From CAZVWJ01 sp964631325 (GTDB lineage Bacteria; T1Sed10-126): DNA of 51,438 nt. Location of the stretch: the NCBI GenBank assembly GCA_964631325.1, contig CAZVWJ010000015.1, positions 1 through 51,438 of the forward strand, given 5' to 3'. Below are positions 31,589 through 40,440 of the stretch, piece after piece. The notes beneath the pieces were generated by a model. The model was not told the DNA's origin, did no database searches, and saw only the letters and a program-made list of their open reading frames with translations. The position numbers were made by a program, and so were the translations under genes. How positions within the stretch are numbered: position 1 is the first letter of the stretch; every line of letters starts with the position of its first letter.

Positions 31589-32221
31589 TTATTTATAATC
31601 CGACAGTGTAAAATCAATCTCCCCAATCGGAACGGGGGAAGCGGCAAAATCTAAAAAATTCTCGATAATTTTTTTGCCGGCGTCAGTCAATATTGATTCC
31701 GGGTGAAACTGGACTCCAAATATCGGGTAACGCAGGTGATGCAGCCCCATAATTTCACCGCTCTCACTAACTGCATCAACTTGAAGTTCAGCCGGCAGAC
31801 TCTGTTCATCCACCTGCAACGAGTGATAACGAGTAGCCGTAAACGGATTACCAATATCAGCGTAAAGCGGTGTTTCACCGTGATATATCTCCGAAGTCTT
31901 CCCGTGCAGGAGCTGGTCGGCCCGGACAATTTTTCCTCCATAAGCAGCGGCTATACATTGCTGACCGAGGCAGACACCAAGCAGAGGCACCGTCTCTCCC
32001 AATTTTTTAATGATGTCTACAGAAACACCGGCATCCGGCGGACGGCCCGGCCCGGGACTGACAATTATTGCCTCCGGTTCGGAAGCAGTAATCTGTTCCA
32101 CCGGCCAGACGTCATTACGCAAAACCCTGGGTTCCGGTCCGACTTCCCCGACGTACTGAACCAGATTATAAGTAAAACTGTCGTAATTATCAATTACAAG
32201 AATATCATCTATTGCGCTCAT
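31589..32221 (-). CDS. trpG: Anthranilate synthase component II (glutamine amidotransferase)
   Basis: TrpG supplies ammonia from glutamine to TrpE. The 210-residue class I amidotransferase has IDNYDSFTYNLVQYV (10-24), the oxyanion region VSPGPGRPPDAG and the nucleophile Cys in LLGVCLGQQCIAAAYGG. The His-Glu pair is in FGVQFHPESILT. GVCLGQQ replaces the more common GVCLGHQ, a tolerated change. It follows trpE by 75 bases and is separated from trpD by the inverted-repeat element, whose edge abuts its stop codon. Confidence 0.97.
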   Translation of the reverse strand: MSAIDDILVIDNYDSFTYNLVQYVGEVGPEPRVLRNDVWPVEQITASEPEAIIVSPGPGRPPDAGVSVDIIKKLGETVPLLGVCLGQQCIAAAYGGKIVRADQLLHGKTSEIYHGETPLYADIGNPFTATRYHSLQVDEQSLPAELQVDAVSESGEIMGLHHLRYPIFGVQFHPESILTDAGKKIIENFLDFAASPVPIGEIDFTLSDYK

Positions 32222-32296
32222 TGTTTATTACCGCCAGAATTTATTTTCCAGGTGTTGTAGCGTTCCTTGATATATAGCGGATTACGATCATATTTT

Positions 32297-33790
32297 TTAC
32301 AGAAAACGGACTTCCGGGAGAGACTGCAGGGTGCGGAGGAGCGCCCGTGCTTTTTCGCGGGTTTCCTCGTATTCCCGTTCGGGCTTAGAATCCGCAACAA
32401 TGCCTCCCCCGGCCTGGACATAAATTTTTTCTCCGCTGTTAATTAAAGTGCGAATAATGATACAGGAATTTAAGTCGCCGGCAAAGCTAAAGTAACCAGC
32501 AGCGCCTGAATACGGACCACGGCGCTGGGGCTCACACTCGTCGATAATCTGCATCGCCCTGACTTTGGGAGCGCCGCTTACCGTGCCCGCAGGAAACGTC
32601 GCCCTGAGCACATCAACGGCGTCCTTTTCTTCACCTATTTTACCGACTACATCGGAAACCAGGTGCATCACGTGGGAATACCGTTCAATCGCCGCCTGTT
32701 CGGTTACTTCCACTGTGCCCGGCCGGCAAACGCGCCCGAGATCATTTCGTCCGAGATCAACCAGCATTGTATGCTCGGCCTGCTCTTTTTCATCAGCTTT
32801 CAACTCTTCGGCCAGCCGGTTGTCCTCCCGGCTGTTTTCACCGCGGCGGCGCGTACCGGCAATGGGCCGGGTGCGCACCATCTCTCCTTCCTTCTGAACA
32901 AGCATCTCCGGGGAGGCGCCAACCAGTTGAAACCGGTCAAAATCAAAGTAAATCATGTAAGGCGAGGGATTCAAACTACGCAGACGCCGGTAAATGTTAA
33001 ACGGATGATTGGGGTCTTCCAGCTCAAACCGCTGGGAAATTACCACCTGGAAAGCGTCCCCGGCTTCAATGTAATCTTTTACTTTCCGGACTGCTTCCAG
33101 GTAATCGGACTGAACGAAATTAGAACTCACTCGCTCAGGAACGGTAGAGGATGCGGGAACAATCTCCGGCGCACCGGGGCGGGTGGATAATTTTTCTCGC
33201 CAGTGATTCAGCTTTTTCTCCACCTCTTGATACTGCTCGGCTATTTCCTTAGTTTCTCCGCTCCAGACGTGGCCAACCAAGTAAATTAACCGTTCGACGT
33301 GGTCAAAAATAAGCAGGTTTTCCACGTAGTAAAGAAGACAGTCCGGGAAGAAAAGTTGCTCGGTCGAAGATTTAACGGGCACTGTCGGTTCAATGTACTG
33401 GATTGTTTCATAACCAAAATACCCGACCAGCCCCCCGGTAAAACCGGGCAACTCCTCATTTCGAACGTAATCCCAACCAGACATAATTTCTTTTACAGCG
33501 GTGTAAGGATCCGCAGTATTTGACCCGGACTGCAAAAAATCAGGCAGATCCAATTCCCCGTCACGGGCCACTATTTTTCCACGCGGATTTACACCAAGGA
33601 AAGAATAACGGGCAAGTTGATCCCCTTTCTCTACGCTTTCAAGGAGAAACCCGGGGTTTTCACCGCCACCGGTAAGAGCCAGATAAGCGGAGACCGGAGT
33701 AACAGTATCCGCCGTGAATTTTTTGTAAACAGGATATATTTTTCCAGGCTCAACTTGTTCCTGAAGCGTTTCAAGGTCCGGAGTCAGCAC
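32297..33790 (-). CDS. trpE: Anthranilate synthase component I
   Basis: TrpE makes anthranilate from chorismate. The 497-residue protein has the tryptophan-feedback motif LLES (GFLLESVEKGDQLARYSFLG, about 48-67), so allosteric inhibition is likely intact. Catalytic-domain motifs include ASPEMLVQKEGE, RTRPIAGTRRRG, LVDLGRNDLGRVC and the ending SGAPKVRAMQIIDE. The start is GTG with GGAGACAGG upstream. It lies 27 bases after hisIE, joining the histidine and tryptophan blocks. No leader peptide or attenuator is apparent in that small gap. Confidence 0.98.
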   Translation of the reverse strand: MLTPDLETLQEQVEPGKIYPVYKKFTADTVTPVSAYLALTGGGENPGFLLESVEKGDQLARYSFLGVNPRGKIVARDGELDLPDFLQSGSNTADPYTAVKEIMSGWDYVRNEELPGFTGGLVGYFGYETIQYIEPTVPVKSSTEQLFFPDCLLYYVENLLIFDHVERLIYLVGHVWSGETKEIAEQYQEVEKKLNHWREKLSTRPGAPEIVPASSTVPERVSSNFVQSDYLEAVRKVKDYIEAGDAFQVVISQRFELEDPNHPFNIYRRLRSLNPSPYMIYFDFDRFQLVGASPEMLVQKEGEMVRTRPIAGTRRRGENSREDNRLAEELKADEKEQAEHTMLVDLGRNDLGRVCRPGTVEVTEQAAIERYSHVMHLVSDVVGKIGEEKDAVDVLRATFPAGTVSGAPKVRAMQIIDECEPQRRGPYSGAAGYFSFAGDLNSCIIIRTLINSGEKIYVQAGGGIVADSKPEREYEETREKARALLRTLQSLPEVRFL

Positions 33791-33817
33791 AATCCTGTCT
33801 CCAGCTTATTTCGGGGT

Positions 33818-34489
33818 TCAACCACGACGTTCAAGCAATTCACCGGCAATAGCCTCCAGTTCAATTCCTTTTTCCCGGCATAAAACCAGCAGGTGGTAGA
33901 GTAAATCACTTATTTCTTCGCGAAGCCGCCGGGAGGAATCATTTTTCGCGGCCAGCAGTAACTCAACTGACTCCTCGCCCAGTTTTTCGAGAATTAGGTC
34001 CTCCGGTTCTTTCTCCCCCGTGCCGGAAAGAAGCCGGGTGGTATAGGAGTCAGCCGGCCTGTTTTCGTCCCGGGCCTGGATAATTGTTCGCAATTCCCCG
34101 ATAATTGCCCCGAGTGAACCCGGGGGCAGGGGATTAACCTCAGTCCAGTCCCCATTTTCTTCCTGCAGTTCTTCGTAAAAACAATTGCGTTTACCGGTAT
34201 GACAGGCAACTCCTTCCTGGACAACGAAAAGAAGAATTGTGTCTCGGTCACAGTCCCGGCGGAGAGCCTTAACGTGCTGGAGGTGACCGCTGGTTTCACC
34301 TTTTTTCCACAACTCCCGACGGGAACGGCTGTAGTAGTGAGCCAGTCCCGTTTCAACAGTTTTCCCCAGCGCTTCCCGGTTCATGTAAGCAAGCATTCTG
34401 ATTTCGCCTGTATAATAATCCTGGGCAATGGCCGGGAGCAGACCCCGGTCATTAAATTCTAACTCTTCCATTTTCAGTTTATTTTCCAC
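33818..34489 (-). CDS. hisIE: Bifunctional phosphoribosyl-AMP cyclohydrolase / phosphoribosyl-ATP pyrophosphatase
   Basis: This two-domain enzyme catalyses steps two and three of histidine synthesis. The HisI cyclohydrolase domain (about 1-115) has VETGLAHYYSRSRRELWKKG, SGHLQHV and the metal site DCDRDTILLFVVQEGVACHTG. The HisE domain (about 125-223) has EEPEDLILEKLGEESVELLLAA-like helices and a terminal DLLYHLLVLC. The start is GTG after GGAGGAGATG, overlapping the hisF stop region by 11 bases. It is the last histidine gene, and trpE follows. Confidence 0.97.
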   Translation of the reverse strand: MENKLKMEELEFNDRGLLPAIAQDYYTGEIRMLAYMNREALGKTVETGLAHYYSRSRRELWKKGETSGHLQHVKALRRDCDRDTILLFVVQEGVACHTGKRNCFYEELQEENGDWTEVNPLPPGSLGAIIGELRTIIQARDENRPADSYTTRLLSGTGEKEPEDLILEKLGEESVELLLAAKNDSSRRLREEISDLLYHLLVLCREKGIELEAIAGELLERRG

Positions 34490-35276
34490 TGTTCATCTCC
34501 TCCTCTGGCTCCGACCAGACCGGGCGAACCGGGACCCCCTGCCGGCGGCAGTATTTTTTTACTTCCGGCACGGGATACTGGTCATAGTGAAAGACGGAGG
34601 CGGCAAGAGCGGCAGAAGCCTCCGTCCGTTTAAAAACTTCGACAAAATGTTCGGGTTTACCGGCGCCACCACTGGCAATAACCGGAATTTTCACCGCTTC
34701 TGAAACACGTTTGAGCAGGGGCAGATCGTAGCCCGCCTTGGTCCCATCGGCGTCCATACTTGTTAATAAAATTTCGCCGGCGCCGCGCTGTTCCGCTTCC
34801 CGGGCCCATCCCAGCACCCCGAGGTCACAGGCAGTGCGGCCGCCGTGAGTATAAACATCCCAACGTTCTTCTCCAACTCGCTTACCGTCAATCGCGACCA
34901 CTATACACTGGGAACCAAAATGCTCAGCTCCGTCTTCAATCAAGTCGGGATTATTCACGGCAGCCGTATTTATTGCTGTCTTGTCCGCGCCGGCAGCTAA
35001 GATTTCCCGCATATCTTCAGGCGAACGAATTCCTCCACCCACGGTCAGGGGCATAAAAATTTCCTCGGCCGTGGCCTGGACCGTCTCCAGCATTATTTCC
35101 CGGTGGTCGGAAGAAGCAGTAATGTCCAGAAAAACCAGCTCGTCAGCCTCCTGTCTATCATACTGCCGGGCAACTTCTACCGGATCTCCTGCATCGCGTA
35201 AATCCTTAAAATTGACCCCTTTAACAACCCGTCCACCGTCAACATCGAGGCAGGGAATTATCCGTCGTTGAAGCAT
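34479..35276 (-). CDS. hisF: Imidazole glycerol phosphate synthase subunit HisF
   Basis: HisF is the cyclase barrel that, with HisH, forms imidazole glycerol phosphate and AICAR. The 265 residues are slightly longer than the usual 250-258. Catalytic Asp residues lie in IPCLDVDGGRVVKGVNF (7-23) and in LLTSMDADGTKAGYD. Phosphate sites include TVGGGIRSPEDM and IASGGAGKPEHF. The last dozen residues (PEEEMNSGK) are an additional tail that overlaps hisIE. It is two bases downstream of hisA. Confidence 0.98.
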   Translation of the reverse strand: MLQRRIIPCLDVDGGRVVKGVNFKDLRDAGDPVEVARQYDRQEADELVFLDITASSDHREIMLETVQATAEEIFMPLTVGGGIRSPEDMREILAAGADKTAINTAAVNNPDLIEDGAEHFGSQCIVVAIDGKRVGEERWDVYTHGGRTACDLGVLGWAREAEQRGAGEILLTSMDADGTKAGYDLPLLKRVSEAVKIPVIASGGAGKPEHFVEVFKRTEASAALAASVFHYDQYPVPEVKKYCRRQGVPVRPVWSEPEEEMNSGK

Positions 35277-35277
35277 T

Positions 35278-36024
35278 TTAGTTCCCTTCTACGTCTATTT
35301 CTTTTATCTGCTCAAGGGCCTGCTCCAGGGTAAAGCTACCTTCATAAAGAGCCTTCCCAACTATCGTTCCCACAAGTTGATCTGAATTAAGTCTGGCCAG
35401 ACGATAAACATCATTTAATTTACCGATCCCGCCGGAAGCTATCACTTGCAGGTCAAATTGTTTAAGTACCTGTTTTATTGCTTCAATATTCGGACCCTGC
35501 TGGGTACCGTCCCGACCAATATCCGTGTAAATCACGGTTTCTATTCCTATCCTCTCTAACCGTCTCAACCAGTTATCACGGTCCAAAAGGGAGGCTTCCT
35601 CCCAACCGGAGACCATGACTTCTCCGGCCTCACAGTCAACGCCGGCATAAATATTATCAGCCCCAAAGTTTTCGACCACATCCGACAGCCATTCCGGTTC
35701 TCGAACTCCGGCCGTACCAATAATTGCCGCATCCGCACCCGCTGTCAGAAGGCTATCTATGGCCTGCTCGGAACGAAGTCCACCCCCCACCTGACAGGGT
35801 ATGGAGACGTGACTGATTACTTTTTTAATAATCTGTTTGTTCTGAGTCGGTTCCTCAAAGGCCCCGTCCAGGTCCACGAGGTGCAGCCGACTGGCTCCCC
35901 GGGATTCCCAGGTCAGAGCCATACCAACGGGATCATCACTGTAGCGAGTTTCCTGTTCCTTTTGCCCCTGATAAAGCCGAACACAGTTTCCGCCTTTTAA
36001 ATCAATAGCGGGAATTATCTCCAA
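35278..36024 (-). CDS. hisA: ProFAR isomerase HisA
   Basis: HisA isomerises ProFAR to PRFAR. The 248-residue barrel has the catalytic Asp in IPAIDLKGGNCVRLYQG (4-20) and the second in VIYTDIGRDGTQQGPN. Phosphate motifs are QVGGGLRSEQAI and ASGGIGKLNDV. The start is TTG, preceded by GGAG at nine bases. It sits six bases after hisH, in the order hisH-hisA-hisF. Confidence 0.98.
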   Translation of the reverse strand: MEIIPAIDLKGGNCVRLYQGQKEQETRYSDDPVGMALTWESRGASRLHLVDLDGAFEEPTQNKQIIKKVISHVSIPCQVGGGLRSEQAIDSLLTAGADAAIIGTAGVREPEWLSDVVENFGADNIYAGVDCEAGEVMVSGWEEASLLDRDNWLRRLERIGIETVIYTDIGRDGTQQGPNIEAIKQVLKQFDLQVIASGGIGKLNDVYRLARLNSDQLVGTIVGKALYEGSFTLEQALEQIKEIDVEGN

Positions 36025-36030
36025 GTTTAA

Positions 36031-36648
36031 TCACTCCTGATTTAACTGAAGTTTTTCACAAAAACGCTGCAACAAATCCAGGCCGGCTAATTGGCTTTTC
36101 TCCGGATGAAACTGGACCCCAAGACAATTCTCCACCTTAATGGCGGAACAGAAATTTTCTCCGTACTCCGTTCGGGCGGCGACGATTGAATCATTTTTTG
36201 GCCGAGGAAAATAAGAATGGACAAAGTAAAAACTTGGTTTATCCACCTGTGAAGGAGCCAACGACCTGCCGGTCTTTTGCCAGCAGACTTCATTCCATCC
36301 CATGTGGGGAACCGGTTCAATGTTTCTGAACTTACTAACTTCCCCGGGAAAGATTGAGAACCCGTTTCTCTTGCCCTCCGCACTACCTTCAAAAAGCAAC
36401 TGAAGTCCCAGGCAAATACCAAGATACGGTTTAGCCGCCTCCAGGTGGTCAAGCACCGGCCGCCACAGGCGACGCTGTTTTAAGTTTTCCACAGCCCGGT
36501 CAAAAGCTCCCACGCCGGGAAGAACCAGAAGCTCACAGTTACCTACGGCCCCTGGTTGAGAAACGACGTCGGCCTTGTAATCAAGCCGGAGGAAGGCTTT
36601 CTGGACGGAACGAAGATTTCCCATTCCGTAATCAACAATTGCAATCAA
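36031..36648 (-). CDS. hisH: Imidazole glycerol phosphate synthase subunit HisH
   Basis: HisH is the glutaminase partner of HisF. The 205 residues show IAIVDYGMGNLRSVQKAF (2-19), LLVLPGVGAFDRAVENL, the nucleophile Cys in YLGICLGLQLLFEGS and the catalytic His-Glu in LGVQFHPEKSQLAGL. The ATG overlaps the hisB stop by four bases, so expression should be coupled. Confidence 0.98.
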   Translation of the reverse strand: MIAIVDYGMGNLRSVQKAFLRLDYKADVVSQPGAVGNCELLVLPGVGAFDRAVENLKQRRLWRPVLDHLEAAKPYLGICLGLQLLFEGSAEGKRNGFSIFPGEVSKFRNIEPVPHMGWNEVCWQKTGRSLAPSQVDKPSFYFVHSYFPRPKNDSIVAARTEYGENFCSAIKVENCLGVQFHPEKSQLAGLDLLQRFCEKLQLNQE

Positions 36649-37229
36649 TCAGTCAACGTTCCTTTTGTAGAGGGTATCTCATCTCCGCCAACGCTTACTG
36701 CCCGGTTAAGAACGCGCGCCAATCCTTTAAAAGTTGCCTCGGCGAGATGATGTTTGTTACCGCTTTTGAGTTGATCTATGTGTAAAGTTAACCGCCCCCG
36801 TTCGGCAAATGAGCGGTAAAATTCAGGCAGTATTTCCAGGGGGAATCCTTCAATATCGCCTTCCGGCTGAAGGTTGGTGTCAAAAAACGGTCGGCCACTA
36901 ATATCTACGGCCGACCGAACCATAGTTTCATCAAAAACCAAATTCATACTTGCATAGCGAGTTATTCCCCGCCGGTCTCCGAGAGCTTCGTTGAGAGCCT
37001 GCCCCAGAGCAAGACCGGCGTCCTCAATCAGGTGATGTGAATCAATCTCAGTATCTCCAGTGCCCTCCACCCGAAGTGCAAAGCCGGAGTGTTTACCGAG
37101 CTGTTCAAGCATATGATCAAAGAAAGGTATAGTTGTATCAACCAGCGGTTCGTTAAAACTATCCAGACTCAATTCCACGACTATTTCAGTTTCATCTGTC
37201 TCTCTCTCCACTAAAGCTGAACGTTCCAT
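36645..37229 (-). CDS. hisB: Imidazoleglycerol-phosphate dehydratase
   Basis: This is the monofunctional dehydratase (194 residues), not the enterobacterial fusion with a histidinol-phosphatase. Metal-binding motifs are FFDHMLEQLGKHSGF (about 37-51), DSHHLIEDAGLALGQAL and KSGNKHHLAEATFKGLARVL. The ATG has GAGGTG upstream. Because the phosphatase domain is absent, histidinol-phosphate must be dephosphorylated by another enzyme elsewhere. There are 57 bases between it and hisD. Confidence 0.98.
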   Translation of the reverse strand: MERSALVERETDETEIVVELSLDSFNEPLVDTTIPFFDHMLEQLGKHSGFALRVEGTGDTEIDSHHLIEDAGLALGQALNEALGDRRGITRYASMNLVFDETMVRSAVDISGRPFFDTNLQPEGDIEGFPLEILPEFYRSFAERGRLTLHIDQLKSGNKHHLAEATFKGLARVLNRAVSVGGDEIPSTKGTLTD

Positions 37230-37286
37230 TAAAACACCTCATTTCACTAAATGGTAAACTGTTTTTATGCCAGTGTAACCTATTTT

Positions 37287-38567
37287 TTACTCTCGCCGGA
37301 CTGCACAACTGTACTGGTGAGCTGGTAGAGATTCAATCTCAGCCAGCGTTTCGGTAGCCCCGGCCACGTCTTTGTATCCCTCCGGCGTGAAAGAAACCAG
37401 GGATTGGTGCCGCAAAAAAGTATGGACGGAAAGCGGACTAAAAAAACGAGCACTGCCCCCGGTAGGAAGAGTATGGCTGGGGCCGGCTACGTAGTCACCA
37501 ATCGGCTCCGGTGTCCACTCGCCACAGAAAATAGCACCCGCATTCTCACAGTCCTCTACCAGTGTAAATGGCTCACGGGTTTGCAGCTCCAGGTGTTCGG
37601 GAGCCAGTTGATTAACAAACCGGACAGCCTCAGCCAGATCCCGGGTGCGCACCAGCGCTGACTCACTCAGAGATTCTCTGATTACCTCTCCCCGCGGATG
37701 TCCTTTCACTAATTTTTCCAATTCAGAAACAGTGTCTTCAATCAACGCCTGATCCGGAGAAAAAAGAAACACCCGGGCGCGAGGGTCGTGCTCCGCCTGG
37801 GACAATAAATCAGCCGCAACAAAGCGGGGCCGGGTTGACTGCGCTTCTCCAATAATAGCTATTTCGGAGGGACCGGCCAGCATATCTATTTCCACGTCCC
37901 CGTAAACTTCTTTCTTGGCAAGAGTTACATAAAGGTTGCCCGGCCCGACAACCAAATCCACCGATGGAATTTCTCCGGCACCATAGCTCATCGCAGCAAT
38001 TGCCTGGACTCCACCCACTCCAAAAACCGTGACATTTTTTAATAGACTGGCGGCCGCCTGAATTATCGGATGGGGTTTACCATTATCACCGGGGGGCGAG
38101 CAGAGGACAATTTCTTCCACCCCGGCGACCTCAGCAATGGAGGCAGTCATCAGAACGGTAGAAGGCAGGGGAACCCGACCACCGGGGATATAACACCCAA
38201 CTCTCTTATAGGGCCGAATTAATTCACCGCTCATATTGCCCGATTTTTCGGTAAAAACAGCCGAATGGGGCCGGATCGACTCCTGATATCTCATAATTCG
38301 CTCCCGGGCAAGTTTCAACGCCGAACGGGTATCGGACTCCAACCGATTCCAGTGGTTCTTTAACTCAGTCTCTTTTACCGGCGACGAAACAGGCGAGACA
38401 TCGTCGAACTCCCGAGAATAATCATCCACGGCGGGCCAACCACAAGTCCGAACCTCCTGAATTATCTCAATTACTCTCTGACGGGTTTCCGGGGCATCAA
38501 CCCCCAGTGGACGGCGCTCAAAAGAAATTTCATCTTTACTACTCTCCAACTGTTCAATCATCCTCAA
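37287..38567 (-). CDS. hisD: Histidinol dehydrogenase
   Basis: HisD oxidises histidinol to histidine in two NAD-dependent steps at a zinc site. The 426-residue protein has GCYIPGGRVPLPSTVLMTAS, VVGPGNLYVTLAKKEVYG, MLAGPSEIAIIGE and LLSQAEHDPRARV. The zinc/His motifs LAPEHLEL and YVAGPSHTLPTGGSAR are also present. It begins inside the 3-prime end of hisG (14 bases of overlap). Two ATGs, at codons 1 and 3, are both possible starts. Confidence 0.98.
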   Translation of the reverse strand: MRMIEQLESSKDEISFERRPLGVDAPETRQRVIEIIQEVRTCGWPAVDDYSREFDDVSPVSSPVKETELKNHWNRLESDTRSALKLARERIMRYQESIRPHSAVFTEKSGNMSGELIRPYKRVGCYIPGGRVPLPSTVLMTASIAEVAGVEEIVLCSPPGDNGKPHPIIQAAASLLKNVTVFGVGGVQAIAAMSYGAGEIPSVDLVVGPGNLYVTLAKKEVYGDVEIDMLAGPSEIAIIGEAQSTRPRFVAADLLSQAEHDPRARVFLFSPDQALIEDTVSELEKLVKGHPRGEVIRESLSESALVRTRDLAEAVRFVNQLAPEHLELQTREPFTLVEDCENAGAIFCGEWTPEPIGDYVAGPSHTLPTGGSARFFSPLSVHTFLRHQSLVSFTPEGYKDVAGATETLAEIESLPAHQYSCAVRRE

Positions 38568-39177
38568 GCACCCCCTGCAGGCGCTCTATCATTTCCCGAA
38601 TTTCCGATTGGTGTAATTTCAGGGCGGGCCGATTAACAATAAGCCGAGCGCTAGAATGAAGAATAGTTTCTTCCTCAACGAGGTTATTTTGCTCCAAAGT
38701 TCTCCCTGTAGAAACGATATCCACAATTCGCCCGGCCAGCCCGATCAACGGAGCCAGTTCCACGGAACCGTGAAGTTTAATTATCTCCACGTTTTCTCCT
38801 TTTCCGGAAAAATGTTTCTCCGTTAAATTTGTAAATTCCGTAGCCACCCGGGGGTATTGCTTATCGGAGCGGTAATCTTCCGGGCGAGCCACTGACAGCC
38901 GGCAGGAGCCAAACTGCAGGTCAAGTGGTTCATAAACATCAGCTCCGCGCTCTTCAATTATATCCTTGCCGGAAACCCCAATTTCGGCGGCCCCGTATTC
39001 TACATAAGCAGGAACATCGTATGGTTTAACCAGAACAAATTTAAAGTCTTTTTTTTCATCGTAAAAAATAAGTTCCCGTTCCGCGGGGTCAAACGGCGGA
39101 ATATCCCAGCCAGCTTTCCGGAGACAATCCGTGGTTTCGGAGAACATTCGACCCTTTGGAACAGCAAATGTAAGCAC
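38554..39177 (-). CDS. hisG: ATP phosphoribosyltransferase, short form
   Basis: HisG catalyses the first committed step of histidine synthesis. At 207 residues it is the short form, which in characterised bacteria needs the HisZ regulatory subunit; no hisZ is in the window. Motifs include AVPKGRMFSETTDCLRKAG (5-23), IGVSGKDIIEERGADVYE, LDLQFGSCRLSVARP and IVDIVSTGRTLEQNNL. The start is GTG with AAGGAG upstream. It is preceded, after 15 bases, by an amidohydrolase gene. Confidence 0.96.
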   Translation of the reverse strand: MLTFAVPKGRMFSETTDCLRKAGWDIPPFDPAERELIFYDEKKDFKFVLVKPYDVPAYVEYGAAEIGVSGKDIIEERGADVYEPLDLQFGSCRLSVARPEDYRSDKQYPRVATEFTNLTEKHFSGKGENVEIIKLHGSVELAPLIGLAGRIVDIVSTGRTLEQNNLVEEETILHSSARLIVNRPALKLHQSEIREMIERLQGVLEDD

Positions 39178-39192
39178 AACTATCCTTCTCCT

Positions 39193-40404
39193 TCAAAAAT
39201 AAATTGAATTAAGGTTTTGATCGGCGGACCACAGGCACTCGCCGTTGAGAAAAACCCCTAACCCTTCCGCCTCACCTCTGGCCAGGGCTTCGACTTCACC
39301 GGAGGGAACATCAAACAGTGAAATATCCGCCGGAGTACCCGGAGCAAAAACAGCAGCTTCAGGGATTCCAAGAACCCGGGCCGGATTTACTGTAAGAGCC
39401 TCCAGAACGGTTCCGGAATCGATTTCCGGGGCCAGCTCCTGCAATGTTCTAAGTTCCTTTAGCATATCAAGCTGCCGGTTGCTGCACCGGCTATCAGTTC
39501 CAAGAGCAAATGAAATATCCCGGGCAAACCATTCAAGTACCGGCAGCGTATCGTGGTGGAAATGGTGGTAACTATTTGGACAAAAAACCGGGCAAATCGG
39601 ACTTGCTTCCAGCCACCGGTAATCTTCCCCATCAAGATAATTTAAATGAATCCCAAACAGCGGCTCCGAAATGACTTTATCTTTCAAAAGCGTAGCCAGA
39701 GGAGTTCCCGGATAAGGCGAGTCCCTAATAGGGGCATCTCTTTCTTCAAGTAACTCCATAAAAGTACCGCTACTCTTTCGGGCAAACTCAATTTCGGCTT
39801 GTGTCTCATGAAAATGGCTACTTACCACCCGTTTCCCGGGAGGACCGGGAGTATCAACAAAACCATATAGGTCCGGGTGAGCACTGTAGGGGGCGTGCGG
39901 AGCGAGACCGCCGGGCACATCTGAGTCTCGAAGTTGCTGACAAAAGCTCCAAGCTACTTCCTGCTGTTTAAGAATCTGTCGTTCAGAAAAACCGATCAGT
40001 TCTTTACATAGCCAGATTTCCGAAGGCAGCTCCTGGATTGCCGGTAATATTAGATCAACCCGATCACAGTGGTCAACCACCCGACCGGTGCCCGAAGCAA
40101 GCAATTTATTCGCCCACTGTTTATAATTAACAGTTATTTCCTCCGGACTGAGTGACTGTTTGAACTCAACCACAGACCGAAGCCAACTTGCCATATCACC
40201 ATCAAAATTTATCGGTTCTGTAGCCGAAAGCTCCAGGTGAGCGTGAGCATTAATCCAGGCCGGTGTTGCAACCGGATTTTTACCGGCAAAATCAACCACA
40301 AGTGGATCCTGCAATTTTTCCGGGGAAACTAAAAAACCGTCCTTGAGCCCGAGGACCGATTTTTCACCAGGCCAGGTAGTTTCAACTTCAAGGATAATTT
40401 CCAT
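39193..40404 (-). CDS. Amidohydrolase, deaminase/chlorohydrolase type
   Basis: This 403-residue metal-dependent hydrolase has the metal pair in TPAWINAHAHLELSATEPI (about 48-66). A His is in VSSHFHETQAEIEFA, another His region is in FGIHLNYLDGEDY, and the late Asp is in FALGTDSRCSNRQLDML. The WINAHAHLELS style is seen in aminofutalosine deaminase-like members of the menaquinone (futalosine) pathway, but other substrates are possible. It lies between gshB (36-base gap) and hisG (15-base gap), which suggests co-transcription with the histidine genes. It is not closely related to the SsnA-type enzyme at 4838. The function within the array is unknown. Confidence 0.82.
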   Translation of the reverse strand: MEIILEVETTWPGEKSVLGLKDGFLVSPEKLQDPLVVDFAGKNPVATPAWINAHAHLELSATEPINFDGDMASWLRSVVEFKQSLSPEEITVNYKQWANKLLASGTGRVVDHCDRVDLILPAIQELPSEIWLCKELIGFSERQILKQQEVAWSFCQQLRDSDVPGGLAPHAPYSAHPDLYGFVDTPGPPGKRVVSSHFHETQAEIEFARKSSGTFMELLEERDAPIRDSPYPGTPLATLLKDKVISEPLFGIHLNYLDGEDYRWLEASPICPVFCPNSYHHFHHDTLPVLEWFARDISFALGTDSRCSNRQLDMLKELRTLQELAPEIDSGTVLEALTVNPARVLGIPEAAVFAPGTPADISLFDVPSGEVEALARGEAEGLGVFLNGECLWSADQNLNSIYF

Positions 40405-40440
40405 TTCAACCCCTACCAGTAGTTGGCTCTACAAATTATT

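Noticed and set aside
32222..32296. Possible leader peptide or attenuator between trpE and trpG
   Set aside because: A 16-codon ORF is present but has no Trp codons and no ribosome site, and no alternative hairpins are visible.
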